This document shows positions 8,376 through 16,197 of a stretch of 64,000 bases of DNA, piece by piece. Positions within the stretch are counted from its first letter, which is position 1. Each line of letters begins with the position of its first letter. The DNA is taken from contig CAVVVP010000005.1 of assembly GCA_963751695.1 (NCBI GenBank), forward strand, positions 310,001-374,000. The letters are read 5' to 3'. A program made the position numbers and the translations under genes. The notes under the pieces were generated by a model. The model was given only the letters and a program-made list of their open reading frames with translations, was not told the DNA's origin and ran no database searches. The DNA comes from SZUA-22 sp963751695 (lineage in GTDB: Bacteria > Bacteroidota > Ignavibacteria > Ignavibacteriales > Melioribacteraceae).

Positions 8376-9536
8376 TCAGTTAATATCTTCTTCCTTTAAG
8401 GTAACATATTTAATTGATTTATCTTGATTTGAAATTTTATAACTGTACGTAATATGAATTTGGTTATTCTTACCTTGAATAACTGAAGGATAAGAAAAGC
8501 TGCCTTTTTCATTAAACTCTAGATTCGTTTTTCTTTTCCAAGATTTGCCCTCATCTTCTGAGATAGCAACTGCTAAACTGTATCTTCTATCATCCACGTC
8601 ATTATAAACAAGTAGCCAACTACCTGATTTCAATTTAATAGCCTCTATGCTTGCACCTGGATTAGGAATATCAGATTTCTGTGCATAAGTCCAAGTATAA
8701 CCTTCATCTCGAGATTCACTCAACATAATTTTTCCTGGAGCATCGCCATCGTCTCGCATAAAAGCTTTAAGTGACCCATCGTTTTTTACAACTATGCTTG
8801 GTTGATTTAAACCTCTGCCTACAATTGGTAAACTAGGGTTCCAAGTCTCACCATCATCGGTCGAAATTGCGATCAGACCGAAATTAAATCCATCGGAGTA
8901 AAGTGGCAATAAAATTTTACCATTCTCCAAAATAGTCGGATGGGTTCTCGGCATCCAGCCTGTCTCTCTCTTTTTCGGATCTTTTGCCGCTTCAATCAAC
9001 ATCTCTTCATAAGGGAGTGCATATTCAGCCCAAGCTAATTCATCTTTACTATTTTCTTTGAATTGTTTCTCGGTAACTTCAGCAAATTCATTACCCGGTT
9101 TCATAAGAATTACGTCCTGCCATTCCCAATTCGGGATTAGTTCATCTTCATAATCTATAGATGTTCTAACCTTAAGAATTGAGGTTTCCCAACGGTTTGC
9201 GCGAACAACTATCCAGACTAAGAACAATTTGTTACTATTATTAAGGAATAGTATCGGATTGCAGTCAGGTTGACCTGGAGTGTCTGCCATTAAAAATGGT
9301 TTTGACCATTCAGATTCTCCTTTAACTAACCGAGACCCATTTATTGCGACATCATTTGCAGTTCTCTCTCCACTCCCTTCAAACCAGCAAACAAGAAGAT
9401 CACCATTTGGCAATTCAACAATGCTGCTGGAATGAACATGCTTCTCCTGAAGAGGAAATATCAGTTTTCCGTCAATACTTTGTTGGGAGATTATTGAAGA
9501 TACTATTCCAAAAAAGATTACTATTATTGTTTTCAT
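8376..9536 (-). CDS. Secreted sialidase-like (BNR/Asp-box propeller) protein, copy 2
   Basis: 386 residues with a signal peptide (1-17). The sequence fits the sialidase-like six-bladed propeller family (BNR_2 type): H-V-H-S-S-S-I-V-E-L-P-N-G-D-L near the start, degenerate Asp-boxes such as S-T-D-D-G-E-T-W, S-R-D-E-G-Y-T-W and S-E-D-E-G-K-S-W, and conserved Arg/Asp/Glu positions (S-G-E-R-T-A-N-D, R-T-H-P, M-R-D). Family members include GH33 exo-sialidases but also other propeller glycosidases and lyases, so the bond cleaved cannot be named. It is the last gene of the operon from 21419 and a close tandem duplicate of the gene upstream (24 bases apart). Its signal peptide predicts a periplasmic or exported enzyme; there is no lipobox and no T9SS tail. 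Confidence 0.8.
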   Translation of the reverse strand: MKTIIVIFFGIVSSIISQQSIDGKLIFPLQEKHVHSSSIVELPNGDLLVCWFEGSGERTANDVAINGSRLVKGESEWSKPFLMADTPGQPDCNPILFLNNSNKLFLVWIVVRANRWETSILKVRTSIDYEDELIPNWEWQDVILMKPGNEFAEVTEKQFKENSKDELAWAEYALPYEEMLIEAAKDPKKRETGWMPRTHPTILENGKILLPLYSDGFNFGLIAISTDDGETWNPSLPIVGRGLNQPSIVVKNDGSLKAFMRDDGDAPGKIMLSESRDEGYTWTYAQKSDIPNPGASIEAIKLKSGSWLLVYNDVDDRRYSLAVAISEDEGKSWKRKTNLEFNEKGSFSYPSVIQGKNNQIHITYSYKISNQDKSIKYVTLKEEDIN

Positions 9537-9560
9537 GTTTTTCTCATTTTCAATTTCGAT

Positions 9561-10730
9561 TTATTCTTTTAACCAAGATTCATCAAATACAACATGTTTG
9601 ATGGATCTCTTTTTATCTGAAGGATGATATGAATATGTAGCATGAATTTTTCCGTCCTTTGCCTGAATAATTGATGGATATGCATATCCACCCTTTTCAT
9701 TATTCTCAAGGTATCTTTTCCATTTCCACGTTTTCCCTTCATCATTAGATAGCGCAACTGCTAAGCGATATCTTCCATCTTCCACATCGTTATAAATGAG
9801 CACCCAATTACCGCTTTGAAGTTTAATGACTTCAATACTTGCTCCAGGATTGATTATCTCTGAATCTTTTGCAAAACTCCATGATCTACCGTTATCTTTA
9901 GATTCTGCCATCATAATTCGGCCCGGTTCGTCGCCGCTGTCTCTCATATACGCAACAATGGTCCCGTCACTTTTCTCAACAAAACTCGGTTGAATATTTC
10001 CTTTGCCTACTATTGGTAAACTACCAACAAAATTTTCTCCACCATCTTCAGAAATAGCATTAATGGAAACATTATACCCATCAGAATAAAGGGGTAATAA
10101 GATATCTCCATTTTCAAGAATTAGAGGATGTATTCTTGTCATCCAACCAGTCTCTCTTTTCTTTGCATCTTTTGATGCATCAATAATCATTTTTTCATAC
10201 AACGGAGCATATTCTGCCCAAGCGAATTCACGTTCCGTATTCTTCTTGAATTTGTCCTTAATCTCTTCTTCAAATTCATTTCCGGGTTTAAGAACAATTA
10301 TATCTTGCCATTCCCAAGTCGGAACTAATGATTCCTCATATTCAACTGAAGTTCTAAACTTTAAAAGCGAAGTTTCCCATCGATTTGCTTGGACTACTAT
10401 CCAAACAAGGAATAATTTGTTTTCTTTGTTTAAGAACAAGACTGGATTACAATCTGGTTGATTGGGAGTGTCTGCAAGAACAAAAACTTCACTCCAATTC
10501 TCATCTCCTTTTTTTAGTCTTGATCCAAGAATTGCTACATCATTTGCTGACCGTTCGCCACTGCCTTGAAACCAAGCCGAAAGAAGATCTCCGTTTGGGA
10601 GTTCAACTATACTGCTTCCATGGACGTGCTGGTCTTGAAGAGGGAAAATTAATTCTCCATCTAAACCTGCTTGACCAAATGTCAATGAACTCAAGAGGAA
10701 CAGAATTAGAATAACTTTTCTATAAAACAT
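9561..10730 (-). CDS. Secreted sialidase-like (BNR/Asp-box propeller) protein, copy 1
   Basis: 389 residues, signal peptide 1-19 (ending L-T-F-G-Q). By eye it is identical to the downstream copy at well over half of aligned positions, including H-V-H-G-S-S-I-V-E-L-P-N-G-D-L, Q-P-D-C-N-P, F-L-V-W-I-V-V and K-K-R-E-T-G-W-M. Asp-boxes appear as S-E-D-G-G-E-N-F, S-K-D-N-G-R-S-W and S-N-D-E-G-K-T-W. Differences cluster on the substrate-facing loops (for example S-D-G-Y-N-V-S-I-N against S-D-G-F-N-F-G-L-I), so the two may have divided specificity (inference). AGGAG precedes the ATG. It follows the GH31 gene by 12 bases. A true GH33 role would need the arginine triad confirmed by structure. Confidence 0.8.
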   Translation of the reverse strand: MFYRKVILILFLLSSLTFGQAGLDGELIFPLQDQHVHGSSIVELPNGDLLSAWFQGSGERSANDVAILGSRLKKGDENWSEVFVLADTPNQPDCNPVLFLNKENKLFLVWIVVQANRWETSLLKFRTSVEYEESLVPTWEWQDIIVLKPGNEFEEEIKDKFKKNTEREFAWAEYAPLYEKMIIDASKDAKKRETGWMTRIHPLILENGDILLPLYSDGYNVSINAISEDGGENFVGSLPIVGKGNIQPSFVEKSDGTIVAYMRDSGDEPGRIMMAESKDNGRSWSFAKDSEIINPGASIEVIKLQSGNWVLIYNDVEDGRYRLAVALSNDEGKTWKWKRYLENNEKGGYAYPSIIQAKDGKIHATYSYHPSDKKRSIKHVVFDESWLKE

Positions 10731-10742
10731 TGTGTCTCCTAA

Positions 10743-12515
10743 CTAATAGCTGATTATATAATTACCTTGATTATAATTAGAGGTTTTGATGATTATTTTT
10801 TCTTTCTCTATATCATATTTCCAATCTTTTTCCATTTCTAATAATTTGTCATCTAGTTTTACAATTTTAGGAATTGATTTTGATTTGATATTAAAAATAT
10901 GCGGGACATACTTTCCCTCTAGGTTTATATTTAGGCTTGATTCAAATAGTTCATAACTAATTACTGTCTTATTTTCTGAGTCCAAATGATTAAACACAAA
11001 ACTATTCTTACTACTTGGATAAACTAAGATAGTAATAAAACCATTTGAACTACTATCACCAATGCTTGTATAGCTCCTCTTAATATCCATCGGAATTATT
11101 GCACCTTCCTTAATAAATACGGGAAACTCATCTAAGGAGTATTCTTTATCAAATGATTTTTCACCATGAATAATTTCACCGTCATTAAAAAAATATCTCC
11201 AATTTCCTTCAGGCAGAGTTACATTTCTTGTTTTAGAGTCAACATAAATTGGTGCTATAAGAAGGTCATCACCAAACATGTACTGATAAGTACCCTCATC
11301 AATTGGTAACTGCAATCGCTGCCCATCATGATGAGCGCTGACTACATAGTGATACATGTAAGGTATCAATTCATTATGGAGCCAAGAAAACTTACGAATT
11401 ATCTTTAATTCTTCTTCTGATCTTTTCCATAATCTCCGGTCTCCATGCCCCCCATTTAGGAATAATCCACAGAATGTGGAGAACTGGGCCCAACGGATAT
11501 ATAACCTTGGTGGAATATCTTTCCCCGAAAATCCAGCAACATCTGAACCAATTATATTGTAACCAATTCGCGCACTTTCTAGTATATGCTCAATGGCCAT
11601 TTCAATTCCCTCGATTCCTTCCATCACCAGATCATCATTGCTTTCCTTATCTTTTTTGCTTGCTCCAGATTTCCAGGTATGTCTTTGATCACCAACCCAA
11701 TTAACTGGTGAAGCATCAAATGGTGAAAATCCTTCCGGGTGAATGTATTTTCTGTCAATTGATCTTGAAAGTGTAATAAACTCTGGATTTTGCTTAAGTC
11801 CTTGTTGGTACTCTTCTCTGTAATAGTGATCCATATATGTTCTTGTTGACATTATACCATCTGAAGTTGATTTATAAGGAATTGGAACTCCAAATAAGCT
11901 AGATGAGAAAAGGGTTGCTGACCCATCCAATTTCCAACCGTCGATCCCGTAGTCAAATACAGTTTGTTGAAGATCTCTCCACCAACGCATAGCATCAGGA
12001 TTAGTGTAATCTATAAATCCACCAACACCTTTCCACCATTTATTCTGATCATCATCCCCAACTAAATAACCTTGATCAATTGCTTTACCTGACCAATCTT
12101 GTGAATCTTTGATTTTAGCATCTTTACTGTATCTATTCACGTTTGGAGTCATCCATAAAACCACTCTATATCCATCTTCTTGTAGTCGCTGAAACCATTT
12201 TTCTGGATCAGGATAGCGAGAAGTATCAACTTCAAAATCGTTATATCGTAATGACCACGGGCTATCGATAAGGATAGTTCTAACTGGTAAATCGTGTTTC
12301 TTATATCCATCTAAGAGTTCATCAACGTATTCTGCAGTATTTACATCATCTTCCCAAAGCCAGCATTCCAAAGCCCATGAAGGAGTTATTGGAAGTTGAC
12401 CGTGTCTTTGAGCATTGAATGGAATTCCCCAAAATGGAAGTATCCAATAAAAGTAGACAAGTGCAATTAGAAAAATAAATGCAGTACCAGATATTTTTGT
12501 TACTTTTCTTAACAT
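10743..12515 (-). CDS. Membrane-anchored GH31 glycoside hydrolase lacking the usual N-terminal domain
   Basis: 590 residues. A single hydrophobic segment (about 8-30) anchors or exports it. The catalytic barrel begins almost at once (W-A-L-E-C-W-L-W near 47), without the galactose-mutarotase-like N-terminal sandwich usual in GH31. G-W-K-L-D-G carries the probable nucleophile Asp197, and N-W-V-G-D the probable acid/base Asp276; G-S-D-V-A-G-F and R-W-A-Q-F-S-T-F are further GH31 signatures. From about 430 come the C-terminal beta domains (G-D-D-L-L-I-A-P, F-P-V-F-I-K-E-G-A-I-I-P). The family cleaves alpha-glucosides, alpha-xylosides, alpha-galactosides or sulfoquinovosides; the subfamily is not determined. 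It is the seventh of nine genes running from the TIM-barrel lipoprotein at 20288, 12 bases after a membrane-protein gene. Shortening to start inside the barrel is natural, because the upstream signal anchor is intact. Confidence 0.88.
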   Translation of the reverse strand: MLRKVTKISGTAFIFLIALVYFYWILPFWGIPFNAQRHGQLPITPSWALECWLWEDDVNTAEYVDELLDGYKKHDLPVRTILIDSPWSLRYNDFEVDTSRYPDPEKWFQRLQEDGYRVVLWMTPNVNRYSKDAKIKDSQDWSGKAIDQGYLVGDDDQNKWWKGVGGFIDYTNPDAMRWWRDLQQTVFDYGIDGWKLDGSATLFSSSLFGVPIPYKSTSDGIMSTRTYMDHYYREEYQQGLKQNPEFITLSRSIDRKYIHPEGFSPFDASPVNWVGDQRHTWKSGASKKDKESNDDLVMEGIEGIEMAIEHILESARIGYNIIGSDVAGFSGKDIPPRLYIRWAQFSTFCGLFLNGGHGDRRLWKRSEEELKIIRKFSWLHNELIPYMYHYVVSAHHDGQRLQLPIDEGTYQYMFGDDLLIAPIYVDSKTRNVTLPEGNWRYFFNDGEIIHGEKSFDKEYSLDEFPVFIKEGAIIPMDIKRSYTSIGDSSSNGFITILVYPSSKNSFVFNHLDSENKTVISYELFESSLNINLEGKYVPHIFNIKSKSIPKIVKLDDKLLEMEKDWKYDIEKEKIIIKTSNYNQGNYIISY

Positions 12516-12527
12516 CCTTTGTTGTTT

Positions 12528-13811
12528 CTAAAATCTATCATGAGAACCAGGTATGCCATCGTGACTCCCTATTGAAATTAGTGCAAGAATAAAAAATAAA
12601 ACTACTAATGCTAAAGTAATTTTTGTCCAGAATTGCCAAGTTTCTAACTCAAAAATCTCATTTTTGAACTCATAAATCCTTTCTCTATTATAAAATAGAA
12701 GAATAATTATAACCGGAAGTAAAATCCAATAAGTTAAAACACTATTTCCTATTATAGAATCCGAATAGAAAAATCCTGTTCTGATGACTCCATAAGCTGT
12801 ATATAGCAAGCTATATAAACTAAAAAGAATAATACCATTCTTTCTAACTTCAGAATCTGAAGAAATTTTTTGCCAAGTAATGAAACTAAAAAGTGTAAAA
12901 ACTATTAAGAGAGACCAAACGAGAATCTGTATTGCCCCAAAGAAAGACATACCATCAGTAATTCCCTTTAATTCCGCAAGTTGAAGTATTTTTTTACTAT
13001 CAAAACTTTGGAATATATTTATTGCTGGAATTACAAAAACTAAGGCTATTAAGGTTAACCAATTTGCTCTGCTATTAGGTTCATTTTCTTCTGTCCATTT
13101 GCTTGACAGAACTCCATATGCCATTCCTATTCCACCGAATAAACCAAGAGTGAATTCCATTACATTCCACCAATTATAAGAGATCCCGCTTACTGCACCT
13201 AATGTTTGGATAAAGTTGCCCACTGCGAAACCTACTCCTCCTCCAAGTCCTGAAAAAAGTGCAACTCTGAGAGCATTAATTTTTCCCATTCTAAATTGGT
13301 ACCACCCTAATGCAAGCGCAGCACCCATACAATATGCCCAGCTTTCATCTCTTGGTGGAGTCATCGTCCATTCCATTTCAATAATAATGATCCAATATGC
13401 TAGAGCCCCAATAATAAACATTTCAATCAGCACCCTAAACCAATCTGGCTTTTTGATGTTCTCTGAAGCCATTCCAAGACCTAACAATCCACCACCAATA
13501 AATCCGTAGAGTCCACCAACAACAAATAGAGAAAAGTAACCATACGCTGAATTAAATAGATCTGTAGAACGGCAGTAACCTACTAAAATCCCATAACTCA
13601 TTATCCCACCAATTCCCCACCCCACTGCAGCGAGTAATGTCAAAACTGGGGCGCGTAAAATCCAATCCTTCCTTCCGACAGCTAAAAGCAAAGCTAATGT
13701 TCCCATGCCACCAGCCCAAGAAGCTCCCCACCAATGCCCAAAATGACCACGAATTGCCCATCCTAACCCTAAAGTTAGCCCTGTTATGAGCATTATTAAC
13801 CATTTATTCAT
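12528..13811 (-). CDS. Polytopic membrane protein of unknown function
   Basis: 427 residues with roughly eleven or twelve hydrophobic segments, so an inner-membrane protein. The N-terminus is glycine- and tryptophan-rich (G-L-G-W-A-I-R-G-H-F-G-H-W-W-G-A-S-W-A-G-G) and looks like a conserved motif with buried His/Arg, possibly a transport or catalytic site. Other Gly-rich helices follow (G-G-L-Y-G-F-I-G-G-G-L-L-G-L-G). I recognise no named transporter family. GGAG lies 8 bases before the ATG. It is flanked by the phosphodiesterase (12 bases) and GH31 (12 bases) genes, so translation is probably coupled. The context suggests uptake across the inner membrane of the sugar released by the periplasmic enzymes, an inference only. 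Confidence 0.8.
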   Translation of the reverse strand: MNKWLIMLITGLTLGLGWAIRGHFGHWWGASWAGGMGTLALLLAVGRKDWILRAPVLTLLAAVGWGIGGIMSYGILVGYCRSTDLFNSAYGYFSLFVVGGLYGFIGGGLLGLGMASENIKKPDWFRVLIEMFIIGALAYWIIIIEMEWTMTPPRDESWAYCMGAALALGWYQFRMGKINALRVALFSGLGGGVGFAVGNFIQTLGAVSGISYNWWNVMEFTLGLFGGIGMAYGVLSSKWTEENEPNSRANWLTLIALVFVIPAINIFQSFDSKKILQLAELKGITDGMSFFGAIQILVWSLLIVFTLFSFITWQKISSDSEVRKNGIILFSLYSLLYTAYGVIRTGFFYSDSIIGNSVLTYWILLPVIIILLFYNRERIYEFKNEIFELETWQFWTKITLALVVLFFILALISIGSHDGIPGSHDRF

Positions 13812-13823
13812 TTTTTCTCCAAT

Positions 13824-14645
13824 TTATTTTTCAATTCCTAATTTATCTAAAGAATTCATCATCAGATTTAGATTATCAGTTAGTACAAAATCAACTCCCA
13901 TATCAAATAATTCTCTGGCTTCAGATATTGTTTCAGCATGATAGAAATTTATTTTGATTCCATTCATTTTAAGACGATGAACATCTTTTAATAATTCATC
14001 GTCCTCTCTCTTTTTGAGGAGTTGAATGAAGGTATAATTCCCTTTTATCGTTTCGTTAACATATTCTTCACGATTTTTTTGTCGTTCCATATTGCAGACC
14101 ATGACTTTAGAATCAATCTTTCTAACACCAACTTCAATATCAGATCCACACGCAATGATGGTTTGATGTTTTCTCCCCTTTTCTACAATTATCTTTGCAA
14201 CAGCTTCACCTAATTGTTGATCTCCTTTAAGATGAAGATTAAGCCAAATATTTTGGGGAACTATTTCCAGGACTTCGTTTATAGTGGGAATCCTCTCACC
14301 TTTAAAATCATTGGATTTCCAAATACCAGCATCAAGTGACTTAATTTCTTCAAGTGTTAAATCTTTAATAAATCCAGAACCATTGGTTGTACGATCAACA
14401 GATTCATCATGAATTATGACAAGTTTACTATCTTTAGTCATTCTCACATCAAATTCAATCATATGTGCACCAAGTTTTACAGCTTCACTGAATGCGGCAA
14501 GTGTATTTTCGGGGTGAGTTTGATTTGCGCCTCGATGTGCACAAATTCCCTTTTCAGGTAAATCAATATTTTTCCATACCTCTTGAGCTTTAAATGAGGA
14601 AATTAAAAGGAAAGATATTGCAATTATTCGATAATAATTATTCAT
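13824..14645 (-). CDS. Secreted glycerophosphodiester phosphodiesterase family protein
   Basis: 273 residues from the start chosen here. A longer frame from 14807 overlaps the upstream gene by 170 bases. The ATG at 14645 begins a proper signal peptide (M-N-N-Y-Y-R-I-I-A-I-S-F-L-L) and overlaps the upstream stop by only 8 bases. GDPD motifs are complete: A-H-R-G-A at the mature N-terminus, H-P-E-N-T-L-A-A-F, the metal-binding E-F-D-V-R and the H-D-E-S-V-D-R-T-T-N-G loop. The family hydrolyses glycerophosphodiesters to glycerol-3-phosphate plus an alcohol; some exported members act on teichoic acids or other phosphodiester-linked glycans. Placed beside a metallophosphoesterase and glycosidases, it points to a glycan with phosphodiester substituents (inference). 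Confidence 0.88.
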   Translation of the reverse strand: MNNYYRIIAISFLLISSFKAQEVWKNIDLPEKGICAHRGANQTHPENTLAAFSEAVKLGAHMIEFDVRMTKDSKLVIIHDESVDRTTNGSGFIKDLTLEEIKSLDAGIWKSNDFKGERIPTINEVLEIVPQNIWLNLHLKGDQQLGEAVAKIIVEKGRKHQTIIACGSDIEVGVRKIDSKVMVCNMERQKNREEYVNETIKGNYTFIQLLKKREDDELLKDVHRLKMNGIKINFYHAETISEARELFDMGVDFVLTDNLNLMMNSLDKLGIEK

Positions 14646-16194
14646 ACAAATAAAAGATTCTACTACTCTCATAGGTTTGTCCATACATATCGGTTGTTTT
14701 AACAGTAATTGTATGTGCTCCAACATCGAGCTCAGAACTGAGTTCCCCTTCCCAAATATGATATGATTTATGTGGTTTATCCATTGGCCAGCCAAGTGTT
14801 TCTTCAATCAGACTATCATTATAATTATGCTTCAGAATTGGAGTTAGGTTATGCATTCTCAAATTTTGAGGATCAATAGTAACAACAGATTGCATGTTTT
14901 GCCATTTGCCATTTTTTCCAACCTTCATTACAACTTTTGATTTTACAGAACCAGCAAAAACATTGACTAGAACTTTTGTTGAATCAAGAGAACCAATATG
15001 AATTTTATCCGGAGAGTGAATATTCATTTGATAGTCAGCTGGTTTTCTTGCAGCTTTGAATTCAACGCTATATTGATTCCCATCAAATTTAACAATGGAA
15101 TAACCATTTGGAGCCCCATCATTCATGGTAGCATGAGGAATTCCCAGCTCATCTTTTAACCCACACCACCAACTTCCAGAAACAGTTGCATTAATTAAAT
15201 GATGATGCGGTTCTTCTCCATTCCATCCAAATTTTTCATCGACAAAATTATTTATCTGATCATGAACATGTCCCGAGATAGAAAATGTATAACTCCTCTC
15301 CGCTAATATCTCAAAGATTTTTTCCTTGTTTTCGCATCTAAAGATTGGTATATGCATCATTAAAACTATAAGTTTATTATCCGGGACATTAGATAAGTAG
15401 TTTTGCAGGAATCCAACCTGATCAAGCGTAAAATGAGCAGAATACTTTCCCTTCTGATTAAAGAAAGCATTGTTGAAACTTACAAAGGATACATTTCCAT
15501 ATTCAAATGCATAAGTGCTAGGTCCGAAGAAACGCTCGAATGTTTCATCTCTATATTTATTCTCAGATGCATCTTGATTGCTATCATGATTTCCGTAAAT
15601 ATAATACCAAGGAATCCCAATCTGTGATATTCCATCACTAATCTCCTCAAAAAGATTTACATCGTGTCCGACAATATCTCCTAATCCAACTCCAAATTTT
15701 GCATTAGTTCCCACCAGCTCTTCCACCACATCATGGTTGATATAGTGAACCTCCTCAGGACTGCTTGCTTGCGTATCTCCAAAAAAAAGAGTGTAAAATT
15801 TTTTCGGCTCTGGATTATAATAGAGTGGGAAATCGATAGATTCTGGGAGATCACCGGTCGAGCTAACACCTTCTTTTTCAAGGTTTGGTGAACCATTTGG
15901 CTTGTGCAGATAATAGTGTTGAGGAACCATCTTTTCATTCAGAGGAACAGAATAATTCGAGGGTTTAATCACGAAAATACCGGTATCGTCAGTAACCGGC
16001 AGTTCCCATTTACCTTCAGATTTTGTCTGCACTACTTCAACTCCGTTGGAGACACAAATTTTCTCAATGCCAACTTCATCAAGATCTTTTATTCCGTTCT
16101 TATTAATATCATCAAATACAAAACCAGTCGCGGTTTGCGCTTGAAAGAATGGGGAACAAATTAAAAACATTATTACAACAAATTTACTTTTCAT
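14638..16194 (-). CDS. Secreted calcineurin-like metallophosphoesterase with N- and C-terminal beta domains
   Basis: 518 residues, signal peptide 1-19 (ending F-F-Q-A-Q). Residues about 22-125 form an SdrD/MetallophosN-like beta domain (G-F-V-F-D-D-I-N-K-N-G-I-K-D, a calcium-loop-like repeat). The central phosphoesterase has the ordered metal ligands F-G-D-T-Q, G-L-G-D-I-V-G-H-D, Y-G-N-H-D-S, M-M-H-I-P and S-G-H-V-H-D. The C-terminus (about 375-518) is another beta domain of MetallophosC type. Exported enzymes of this build remove phosphate from sugars or lipids outside the cytoplasm. The ATG follows the upstream gene's stop after 3 bases, and the stop overlaps the phosphodiesterase start, so the three are tightly coupled. 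It may act after that phosphodiesterase. Confidence 0.87.
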   Translation of the reverse strand: MKSKFVVIMFLICSPFFQAQTATGFVFDDINKNGIKDLDEVGIEKICVSNGVEVVQTKSEGKWELPVTDDTGIFVIKPSNYSVPLNEKMVPQHYYLHKPNGSPNLEKEGVSSTGDLPESIDFPLYYNPEPKKFYTLFFGDTQASSPEEVHYINHDVVEELVGTNAKFGVGLGDIVGHDVNLFEEISDGISQIGIPWYYIYGNHDSNQDASENKYRDETFERFFGPSTYAFEYGNVSFVSFNNAFFNQKGKYSAHFTLDQVGFLQNYLSNVPDNKLIVLMMHIPIFRCENKEKIFEILAERSYTFSISGHVHDQINNFVDEKFGWNGEEPHHHLINATVSGSWWCGLKDELGIPHATMNDGAPNGYSIVKFDGNQYSVEFKAARKPADYQMNIHSPDKIHIGSLDSTKVLVNVFAGSVKSKVVMKVGKNGKWQNMQSVVTIDPQNLRMHNLTPILKHNYNDSLIEETLGWPMDKPHKSYHIWEGELSSELDVGAHTITVKTTDMYGQTYESSRIFYLYE

Positions 16195-16197
16195 TAT

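Noticed and set aside
14646..14807. Longer start for the glycerophosphodiesterase
   Set aside because: It would overlap the upstream gene by 170 bases and bury the signal peptide; the ATG at 14645 gives a proper leader.
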